Source of the DNA: a bacterium
Lineage (GTDB): Bacteria > Patescibacteriota > Minisyncoccia > Phycocordibacterales > VMGT01
Length of the DNA stretch: 38,961 nt
Direction of reading: 5' to 3'
Assembly (NCBI GenBank): GCA_030697645.1
Contig: JAUYPI010000020.1
Span: 1-38,961 of the forward strand
How positions within the stretch are numbered: position 1 is the stretch's first letter; every line of letters starts with the position of its first letter. The position numbers and the translations under genes were made by a program. Below the pieces are notes generated by a model. The model was not told the origin of the DNA. It searched no databases and worked only from the letters and a program-made list of their open reading frames with translations. This document shows, piece by piece, positions 33,271 through 38,961 of the stretch.

Positions 33271-33981
33271 ATGCACGCACGAAGAAAAAAGCAGGCAACG
33301 AGTGGTACCAACGCGGCGACGGCGGTGTTTGCGGAACGAAAGCGTCGCGCCCGCGCGATAGCGCGGGCGCTCAAGGAATTACTTCCTAACGCCAGAATCG
33401 CGCTCAATTACAGTAATCACTGGGAGCTCGCGGTCGCGGTGGTGCTTTCGGCCCAGTGTACGGACAAAAAAGTAAACGAGGTCACGGCACGGCTTTTCAA
33501 AAAGTATCGAACACTTGAAGACTACATTCGAGGGGATCCGCGCGAGTTCGAGCAAGACATCCGCGAGACCGGCTTCTTCCGCGCTAAAGCGAAGAACATC
33601 CTTGCCGCGGCGCGGATACTGAAGGAGCGTTTCGGCGGCATGGTACCATGCAGTATGGAGGAGCTTCTCTTACTCCCCGGCGTCGCGCGGAAAACCGCGA
33701 ACGTGATTCTCGGCAATGCCTGTGGTATCGTTGTAGGAGTCGCGGTCGATACGCACGTGAAGCGTTTCGCGCAGAAGTTTAATCTCTCGGACTCCCGCGA
33801 CCCGCAGAGGATCGAGCGAGATTTGATGGAGCTTCTGCCTCAGTGTGAGTGGTTTACCATAACCTACCGTCTGATTGATTACGGCCGTCACTTCTGTCCG
33901 GCGCGAAAGCACGAGTGCGGCGAGCACCCGCTCACCAAACTCTACCCGAGAGCGGCAGGAATCTGGCCCAGGGCGCGATAG
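33271..33981 (+). CDS. nth: Endonuclease III, DNA glycosylase/AP lyase
   Basis: The enzyme removes oxidised pyrimidines in base-excision repair. The protein is about 236 residues. The helix-hairpin-helix LLPGVARKTANVIL carries the catalytic Lys, and GVAVDTHVKRF carries the catalytic Asp. The C-terminal 4Fe-4S loop (normally C-x6-C-x2-C-x5-C) reads CPARKHECGEHPLTKLY: the first two cysteines are kept, the third is His and the fourth is Tyr. The cluster may therefore be absent. The frame opens with a TTG at 33259; ATG 33271 is preferred. A basic N-terminal extension (HARRKKQAT...) precedes the domain. Confidence 0.94.
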   Translation: MHARRKKQATSGTNAATAVFAERKRRARAIARALKELLPNARIALNYSNHWELAVAVVLSAQCTDKKVNEVTARLFKKYRTLEDYIRGDPREFEQDIRETGFFRAKAKNILAAARILKERFGGMVPCSMEELLLLPGVARKTANVILGNACGIVVGVAVDTHVKRFAQKFNLSDSRDPQRIERDLMELLPQCEWFTITYRLIDYGRHFCPARKHECGEHPLTKLYPRAAGIWPRAR

Positions 33982-34029
33982 GTCGCATCTTTCCACAGGA
34001 GGTACGTGGCGTATACGTTGCGGGTGCGG

Positions 34030-34035
34030 TATAGT
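34030..34035 (+). promoter_or_regulatory. -10 element for the receiver-domain gene
   Basis: TATAGT ends 5 nt before the ATG at 34041, giving a leaderless or near-leaderless transcript. No matching -35 was recognised. Confidence 0.35.
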
Positions 34036-34040
34036 GGAGA

Positions 34041-34454
34041 ATGAGCGGCAAGCGTTTTGCGTTTTTTATGCAGGAAGACAAGAAGCATATTTTACTAGTC
34101 GAAGACGATGAGATGCTGTCAAAAGCGCTCGGTGATGCCCTGGTGGGGGCAGGGTTTGCGGTTGCTATCGGGAGTGACGGTGAGATGGGTCTTGCCCTCG
34201 CCAAAAAGTCGCCACCGGATCTTATGATTCTCGATCTCACGCTCCCGAAGCTTGACGGCACAGAACTTTTGCGTCGGGCGCGCCTAGAGAGCGCACTTGT
34301 CGATACGCCAACGATTATCCTGACGAACCGTGATGATGTGGAGTCGCTTTCTAAGACGCTTGAGAGCGGGCCGGTTGATTTTCTCATTAAGCACGAGCAG
34401 CGGCTCGAGCAGATTCTCGCGCTTGTAAAAAAGCGTCTCAACGTTAGTGCGTGA
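34041..34454 (+). CDS. Stand-alone response-regulator receiver domain (CheY-like)
   Basis: The 137-residue protein is a single REC domain. It shows the acidic pocket VEDDE, the phospho-acceptor Asp in ILDLTLPKLDG, the conserved Thr in IILTNRDD and the Lys in DFLIKHEQ. No output domain is attached and no histidine kinase is nearby, so it must act by protein contact or belong to a distant phosphorelay. An internal ATG (34068, MQEDKKHILLVEDD) is an alternative start. Its stop codon overlaps a GTG of the gatB frame, so the two are almost certainly cotranscribed. Confidence 0.92.
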   Translation: MSGKRFAFFMQEDKKHILLVEDDEMLSKALGDALVGAGFAVAIGSDGEMGLALAKKSPPDLMILDLTLPKLDGTELLRRARLESALVDTPTIILTNRDDVESLSKTLESGPVDFLIKHEQRLEQILALVKKRLNVSA

Positions 34455-34461
34455 GGGAAAT

Positions 34462-35925
34462 ATGGAGACCGCGTACGAGCCTACCATAGGCCTTGAGGTT
34501 CACGCGGAGCTCGCGACCACGACGAAGCTTTTTTGTTCGTCGCGGAACGACCCTGATGAACGTGAGGCGAACCGAAATATATGCCCCGTGTGTCTTGCAC
34601 ACCCGGGGACTCTTCCGGTGCTGAATGGCGCGGCGGTGCGGCATGTGCTGCGCGTGGGCGCTGCAATCGGCGGCACACTCGCGACATTCTCCGAGTTCGA
34701 CCGCAAAAACTATTTTTATCCCGATCTTCCTAAGGGCTATCAGATCAGCCAGTACGCGCACCCCCTTGTCCTCGGCGGCATGCTCGCCGGGGTCCTCGTC
34801 ACACGGGTGCACCTTGAAGAAGACACTGCACGCTCGCAGCACAGTGAGAGCGGCGATGCGAGCGCTCTTGATTTCAACCGCGCCGGGGTACCACTTATGG
34901 AGCTTGTCACCGAGCCAGTAATCCACTCGCCGGATGTGGCAGCACGATTTGCCCGTGAGCTCCAGCTCCTGCTCCGCTCCCTCGGCGCGAGCGGCGCAAA
35001 CATGGAGAAAGGGGAGATGCGGCTTGAGGCGAACATTAGTGTACGAAGAAAGTTGAAAGTAGAAAGTGGAGAGTGGGGAGAGAATGATGCACCGCTGGGG
35101 ACCAAGGTTGAAGTTAAGAATCTCAATTCGGTGCGCGCGCTGCGGCGCGCGATTGACTACGAGATCGAGCGACAGGCGGTAGTGCTCGAGCGGGGCGAGA
35201 AGGTTCGACAGGAGACGCGCGGGTGGGATGAGGCGGGTAGCAAAACTTTTTCGCAGCGTCTCAAGGAGGATTCGCACGACTATCGTTACTTTCCTGATCC
35301 TGACGTACCAAAGCTCCGGCTCGATGAGCTGCCGGAATTTTCGCCCGAGAGCATCCGCGCGTCGCTTCCGGAGCTTCCAGAGGCGTGCCGCGCACGCTAC
35401 CGCGCGCTCGGGCTTAGCGAGGAGGACGCCGCGTACTATGTGGGAGACAGAAAGGCGGGCGAGTTTTTTGACGCGTTGGGGACACTCGCGGGCGGCGATT
35501 CGGCGCTTCTTGTGCGGGCGTCGAATTATATAGTTTCAGACGTCGCCGGTATCCGTGAGGAGGTAGGGGACAGCGTTTTTGACCGACTGACGCCGGAGTC
35601 GTTTTTGGAGCTCATGCGTATGGCCGGTCGCAACGAACTCTCCTCGCGCGGTGCAAAAGAGGTGTTAAAAATAATGACGCGGGAGGGAGGCGAGCCGCGG
35701 CGTATCGGAGAGAGCGCGGGACTCATGCAGGAGAGCGGCACGGACGCCCTAGCCGCGCTTGCCCGCTCGCTCCTCGCCGAGCACCCGGATACGGCGCGCG
35801 ACGTTAAGAGCGGAAAAGCTGCCGCGCTCCAATTTTTGGTCGGCCAGGGGATGAAGAAGAGCCGCGGCGCCGCGAACCCAGAGCTCCTGCGCGCGGCGCT
35901 CGAACAAGCAATTGCGGTGAAGTAA
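34462..35925 (+). CDS. gatB: Aspartyl/glutamyl-tRNA amidotransferase subunit B
   Basis: GatB is the kinase/amidotransferase subunit of GatCAB, which converts Glu-tRNAGln (and Asp-tRNAAsn) to the amidated forms. The protein is about 487 residues and complete. Landmarks are IGLEVHAEL, ICPVCLAHPGTLPVLN, KNYFYPDLPKGYQISQ, LMELVTEP, GTKVEVKNLNSVRAL, RYFPDPDVP and the C-terminal YqeY/GatB helical domain. ATG 34462 has a GAGGG site 4-5 nt upstream; the frame also opens at GTG 34447 inside the previous stop. Between NISVR and GTKVEVKNLNS sits an unusual insert, RKLKVESGEWGENDA, encoded by repeat-like DNA at 35041-35083. gatA and gatC are not in the window. Confidence 0.96.
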   Translation: METAYEPTIGLEVHAELATTTKLFCSSRNDPDEREANRNICPVCLAHPGTLPVLNGAAVRHVLRVGAAIGGTLATFSEFDRKNYFYPDLPKGYQISQYAHPLVLGGMLAGVLVTRVHLEEDTARSQHSESGDASALDFNRAGVPLMELVTEPVIHSPDVAARFARELQLLLRSLGASGANMEKGEMRLEANISVRRKLKVESGEWGENDAPLGTKVEVKNLNSVRALRRAIDYEIERQAVVLERGEKVRQETRGWDEAGSKTFSQRLKEDSHDYRYFPDPDVPKLRLDELPEFSPESIRASLPELPEACRARYRALGLSEEDAAYYVGDRKAGEFFDALGTLAGGDSALLVRASNYIVSDVAGIREEVGDSVFDRLTPESFLELMRMAGRNELSSRGAKEVLKIMTREGGEPRRIGESAGLMQESGTDALAALARSLLAEHPDTARDVKSGKAAALQFLVGQGMKKSRGAANPELLRAALEQAIAVK

Positions 35926-35963
35926 ATCGCCGCATCGCACCAAAAAAAACCTCACAAAATGGC

Positions 35964-35995
35964 GTCGTAGTTCGTAGTCCGTAGTCCGTCGTCAT
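35964..35995. repeat. Single arm of a GTAGTCC word repeat
   Basis: The gap after gatB contains GTAGTTCGTAGTCCGTAGTC and then CGTCGTCAT. These are short near-identical words, like one arm of the palindromic elements elsewhere in the window but without an evident complementary arm. Confidence 0.45.
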
Positions 35996-36078
35996 ACCGC
36001 AGAGCTTGCTCGGCGGTTCGTGATTTTCTATCCACACTCCTCTGCCAGCGCAGGCGTACTATCTGGTAGAATGAAACA

Positions 36079-36912
36079 ATGTTGAGGAACGTACCCGTGC
36101 GCCTGATCTTTTTTTCACCTGTCGTTTTTATTGCGGCCGGGAGCGCGCTTTTTCTGACGAGCCATTTCGCGCATGGTGAGGAGCCGCCGCTTACCGCCAT
36201 CGTCGCGACGAGAGCTCTCCAGGATAGCGAGGCCGTGCCGGGAGACCTCGTGGTATTTGACGCGGTGCTCGGGGCGTTCCGGCGGGCACTCGCCGGGGAT
36301 AGCGGCGAGTTCGGGGTTGTGGCAGCGGACGCGCATCTTCTGTTGCGCACGAGCGCAACAGCGACGCCGATCGTGCAGCACGGCACCACGCTTCTCAACG
36401 TCTCAACGCTTCGAGGTCCGATCGCGGTTGGCGACGCGCTCACGCTCTCACCGATTCCGGGCAAGACTATGCGCGTCGCGGTTGACGATACGGCGGCAGT
36501 GCGGTTTGCAATAGCGCGCGAGCCGTTTGCCCCGACACTCCCGAATGCAGCCGGAGGAGAAGGGCCATCCGTTGCCGTCGGTACCATCATTGTTGCGCTC
36601 TCGGATCAGGGCGTAGGAGCGGGCTCTGCGGCGGAGGTAGGGGCGGGCGGCGACCCGGAGTCGTTTTTTTCCGTCGAGCCGCTCCGCTTCGCCACGCTCG
36701 TGCGCTTCATCACCGCCGCTCTCGTGACCGCCGCGACGGTGCTTTTTGCCTATCGGATGTACGAGAAAAATTTGCTTGCCGGTATAACCTCGATCGGCCG
36801 TAATCCGCTTGCCAAGACTTCGATTCAGGTGATGATGGGGGCCAATATCGCCCTCGTCACGTTCGTCGCCGCGGCGGGGCTCGCGGTGAGCATACTGATT
36901 ATTGTGCTGTAG
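36079..36912 (+). CDS. Exported-domain protein with ATP-synthase-c-like C-terminal hairpin
   Basis: The 277-residue protein has a signal or anchor segment (about 8-26), an extracytoplasmic beta-rich domain (about 35-150: GDLVVFD, GEFGVVAADAHLLLRT, VSTLRGPIAVGDALTLS), a Gly-rich linker, and two C-terminal membrane helices. The helices are joined by AGITSIGRNPLAKTSIQ, closely resembling the RNP loop of F-type subunit c. The second helix (ANIALVTFVAAAGLAVSILIIVL) has no Asp or Glu where c subunits bind the proton or Na+. From memory, similar unannotated proteins with an LGRNPLA hairpin are common in CPR genomes. The b-like and delta-like genes follow. An extended -10 (TGGTAGAAT, 36064-36072) ends 6 nt before the ATG. 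Family function is unknown. Confidence 0.6.
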   Translation: MLRNVPVRLIFFSPVVFIAAGSALFLTSHFAHGEEPPLTAIVATRALQDSEAVPGDLVVFDAVLGAFRRALAGDSGEFGVVAADAHLLLRTSATATPIVQHGTTLLNVSTLRGPIAVGDALTLSPIPGKTMRVAVDDTAAVRFAIAREPFAPTLPNAAGGEGPSVAVGTIIVALSDQGVGAGSAAEVGAGGDPESFFSVEPLRFATLVRFITAALVTAATVLFAYRMYEKNLLAGITSIGRNPLAKTSIQVMMGANIALVTFVAAAGLAVSILIIVL

Positions 36913-37143
36913 AAGTTTAAAACGCAAAGCGCAGCGCGTAAAACAGCAGCGCAAAATTCCAAGCTCCAAACGTAAGCTCCAATTTCCAACCAACAAGCTC
37001 CAAACAAATTCCAATGATTCAAATTCCAATTTCCAAACACGCACGTTTGAGATTTGGAGTTTGAGATTTGTTTGGAGACGGGTTTTTTGGAATTTGTAAA
37101 TTCGTTTTTCGCTTTTCATTTTTCGCTTTGAGTTTTGAGTTAT
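36913..37143. repeat. Word-type palindromic element 5 (CCAAGCTC words)
   Basis: The left arm mixes AAAACGCAAAGCG and then CCAAGCTCCAA/TTCCAA words. The right arm carries their complements (TTGGAGTTTGAG, TTTTTCGCTTTTC). The core is AAACACGCACGTTTGAG (about 37035-37051). It occupies the whole gap between the c-like and b-like genes. Confidence 0.8.
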
Positions 37144-37989
37144 ATGTCCACGATCTTGAATGCCCAAAGTGTTTTTGCCGTCGTTGCCGCGCTTCTCATT
37201 GGAGCGCTTGCGCTTGCCTTACGCATCGCAGCGCGCCGGAGCGCGCGCGCGGCATCCCTCGAGCGCGACGCCGCCGAGGACTACCGCGCTCGTATGGAGC
37301 ACGCGGAGAGCCGCTCGAATCGCATCATCCATCGTGCCCTGCGCCAGGCGCGACGTCTCTTCGTGAGCGCTGAGCTCGCGAGCATCAAGGAGCACGCGCG
37401 GGAGAGCGTTCGGCACCAGAAACTCCACGCGCTCTCGCGTGAGGAGGTTGGAAAACTCACGGAGCGCGTGACGGCGGAGTTCAGCGCGGATGTTGCGGTG
37501 GCACGGAAGTCGTACGAGCAGACGCTCTCAGGCGTTAGGGGGGAACTTGAGAAGATTCTAGAGACCAGCCGTGCATCGCTTACCGATGCGGTGCGCGCGC
37601 ACGAGCAGTTTCTCGAGGGGTTTCGCCGAGACCTTACCGCTCTGCGGGAGGGGGCCAAGGGGGTCGGAGATCAAATACTTGAGAAGTACGCCGTACGTGC
37701 CGAGGAGGAACTCCGCGATCTTGGACGGAGCGCCGCGGCGCTCATCCGGGAGCGCGTCGACGAGGAGATCCGTGAGATCCGTTCCGCTCTCGCGGGATAT
37801 ACCGAGGCGCGGCAGCGGCTCGTTGACGAGCACATCGTTGAGCTCGTCGAACGCACGGCGGCCATCGCGCTCACCGAGTCGCTCTCGCTCGCTGAGCACT
37901 CGCGGCTTGTCTATCGTGCGCTCGAGGAGGCGAGGAGGGAAGGGTTCTTCGAAAGTAAAAAAAATAATAATAAAGCAACAACCCTATAA
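37144..37989 (+). CDS. Membrane-anchored coiled coil resembling F-type ATPase subunit b
   Basis: This 281-residue protein has one N-terminal membrane helix (about 8-28, VFAVVAALLIGALALALRIA) and then a nearly continuous charged coiled coil. The C-terminus, LVDEHIVELVERTAAIALTE then SLSLAEHSRLVYRALEEARR, resembles the delta-binding end of subunit b. It is much longer than a usual b subunit (~160). The following gene looks like subunit delta, which supports a peripheral-stalk role. An RmuC-like or generic coiled-coil protein is an alternative. ATG 37144 is chosen over TTG 37135, which lies in repeat DNA. Confidence 0.55.
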   Translation: MSTILNAQSVFAVVAALLIGALALALRIAARRSARAASLERDAAEDYRARMEHAESRSNRIIHRALRQARRLFVSAELASIKEHARESVRHQKLHALSREEVGKLTERVTAEFSADVAVARKSYEQTLSGVRGELEKILETSRASLTDAVRAHEQFLEGFRRDLTALREGAKGVGDQILEKYAVRAEEELRDLGRSAAALIRERVDEEIREIRSALAGYTEARQRLVDEHIVELVERTAAIALTESLSLAEHSRLVYRALEEARREGFFESKKNNNKATTL

Positions 37990-38019
37990 AAACAGTGCCC
38001 GTATTGAATGCCGAGATTC

Positions 38020-38157
38020 TAATTTTCAATTTACAATTTTCAATTTTCAAAAAATTTCCAATGCTTCAATGGTCCAATGACGGACGACGTCGTGTTTGAA
38101 AATTGAGTAATTGAAAATTGATTGAAAATTGTAAAATTGAAAATTGTAAATTTTACA
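38020..38157. repeat. Word-type palindromic element 6 (TTTTCAAT words)
   Basis: It has the architecture of elements 2 and 3, with the core GGACGACGTCGTGTTTGA (about 38082-38099) identical to that of element 2. It fills the gap between the b-like and delta-like genes. Confidence 0.85.
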
Positions 38158-38164
38158 CAAAAAT

Positions 38165-38716
38165 ATGAGCGAGACGCCCCGGGACTTCACCGCCATTATT
38201 ATTTCCACGACTTATACCGTGAGCGACGTGCACGAGCGGATCGCGCTGATGCGGCGTTTTCTTGAAGAGGCTTTTTTCGCAGGCGGCGCGACGCCGACGC
38301 GCGAGCGGCTTGAGGAATTTTTGGACGTGGCTGATGCTGAGGCGGAGACGCGAAGCGCCCTTCGTTCCTGGCTTGACGCATGGGCAGGCGCGCTATCCCG
38401 CGAGTCACTCTATAGTACGCTGCGTGCGGTCGAGAGCGATGTTTCGGCTCTACCCGTGCTCGGTATCATAACGCCCGTGCGCCTGCCGGATGAAGAGACG
38501 GTGCGCCTCGGAGCATGGGTGCGGGAGTATGTAGACGCGCGCGCCCTGATCGATTTCCATACTGATCCGGCGGCAGTCGGCGGCTGCCGTTTGATCTGGG
38601 GCGGTCGTGAACGAGAGTTTTCGTTTGGATATTTTGTGGAGAAGCATCGGGATGAGATTGTGGAGGAAATCGGCGCCGTATTTGCGAAAGCGCAAAAGGC
38701 AAACGTGTTTAAATAA
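38165..38716 (+). CDS. F-type ATPase subunit delta-like protein
   Basis: The 183-residue length matches bacterial AtpH/OSCP (~178). An N-terminal helical part (about 15-105) is followed by PVLGIITPVRLPDEETVRLG and a delta-like end, IDFHTDPAAVGGCRLIWGGREREFSFGYFVEKHRDEI. That corresponds to the usual VDPxLIGGxxIRxG...D.S....L motif. Delta joins the stalk to the F1 head. The order c-like, b-like, delta-like is that of an atp operon, and alpha, gamma, beta and epsilon would be expected beyond the window. Confidence 0.6.
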   Translation: MSETPRDFTAIIISTTYTVSDVHERIALMRRFLEEAFFAGGATPTRERLEEFLDVADAEAETRSALRSWLDAWAGALSRESLYSTLRAVESDVSALPVLGIITPVRLPDEETVRLGAWVREYVDARALIDFHTDPAAVGGCRLIWGGREREFSFGYFVEKHRDEIVEEIGAVFAKAQKANVFK

Positions 38717-38720
38717 CCAC

Positions 38721-38742
38721 TAGACCTCTTGTAAGAGGTCTA
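38721..38742. mobile_element. Palindrome matching the outer ends of the MITE at 29900-30078
   Basis: TAGACCTCTT-GT-AAGAGGTCTA consists of the outermost ten bases of both MITE ends joined by two bases. It is likely the scar left after internal deletion or abortive excision. It lies just behind the delta-like stop. Confidence 0.55.
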
Positions 38743-38800
38743 ATAAATGACGCGTTTGCCACGTTTTTTTGTCTGACATCCGATGTCCCCCGTCGTGCGA

Positions 38801-38961
38801 AAGCTCCAAGCTCCAAAAAACAAGCTCCAATCCAAATAAATTCCAAGCTCCAACCAACAAGCTCCAAACAAATTTCAAATTCCAATGCATCAAATCTCAA
38901 ACACGCACGTCGTGTTTGGAAATTGAAATTTGAATCATTGGAATTTGTTTGGAAATTGTTG
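38801..38961. repeat. Word-type palindromic element 7 (CCAAGCTC words), cut by the window end
   Basis: The left arm repeats AAGCTCCAA and TTCCAA words. The core is CAAACACGCACGTCGTGTTTG (38898-38918, inexact palindrome), and the right arm (TTTGGAAATTGAAATTTG...) runs to the last base of the window. It uses the same words as element 5. Confidence 0.8.

Noticed and set aside
1-38961. Alternative genetic code with TGA as glycine
   Set aside because: Several intact genes end at TGA at the expected family length (typA, vapC, the response regulator), so TGA is a stop here.
1-38961. tRNA genes in the gaps
   Set aside because: No TPsiC-arm signature with matching acceptor stem was recognised in the intergenic regions on either strand. 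A covariance search was not possible.

Overview
The window looks like chromosomal DNA of an uncultured ultra-small bacterium of the Patescibacteria (Candidate Phyla Radiation), most likely a GC-rich member of the Parcubacteria/Paceibacteria. This rests on three things: many single-gene units separated by AT-rich imperfect palindromes built from short repeated words (TTTTCAA, CCAAGCTC, CGAAAT, TTTGACA); an exported protein with an ATP-synthase-c-like hairpin of a type I associate with CPR genomes; and start codons that often have no Shine-Dalgarno but sit just behind a -10-like hexamer. TGA is used as a normal stop, which argues against the recoded Gracilibacteria/Absconditabacteria. No tRNA, rRNA, CRISPR array or intact transposase was seen.

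Layout. 1-161: large inverted repeat. 177-1967: translational GTPase TypA/BipA. 2021-2537: hairpin-rich stretch ending in a terminator. 2558-3340: VapC-type toxin and candidate antitoxin bracketed by two copies of the 3' end of the next gene. 3280-4809 (-): MurA-like enzyme with an N-terminal XRE HTH and a palindrome over its start. 5163-7648: lower-GC divergent pair, a membrane-anchored L,D-transpeptidase/D,D-carboxypeptidase fusion and an M23 endopeptidase. 7835-17676: giant alpha-2-macroglobulin, alpha/beta hydrolase and convergent PbpC-type penicillin-binding protein. 17875-20881: secreted protein of unknown function, CreD-like membrane protein, DUF2934-like protein, VOC-family protein. 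20882-21732: intergenic hairpins and terminators.

21733-29898 reads as an exopolysaccharide locus: sugar C-methyltransferase, membrane-anchored protein with two probable carbohydrate-binding beta-sandwiches, a fusion of a DPM-type GT2 with a cellulose-synthase-like GT2 (QxxRW), and a fusion of a GT39-type membrane glycosyltransferase with a GH8 endoglucanase domain. Each gene boundary carries a palindromic element or a MITE. This is a plausible, compact, fused counterpart of cellulose-type secretion systems.

30264-35925: mreB, an unknown protein, a phosphoglucose/phosphomannose isomerase, endonuclease III with an incomplete Fe-S cluster motif, a lone receiver-domain protein and gatB. 36079-38716: a c-like protein lacking the usual membrane carboxylate, a b-like coiled coil and a delta-like subunit, apparently the front of an unusual F-type ATPase locus that continues past the window.

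Overall theme: envelope construction and remodelling (MurA, MreB, PbpC, L,D/D,D-peptidases, M23, macroglobulin, polysaccharide) with a few information-processing genes. The best candidates for undescribed biology are the fused polysaccharide machinery, the carboxylate-less F-type-like cluster, the HTH-MurA with its operator-like palindrome, and the family of word-switching palindromes.
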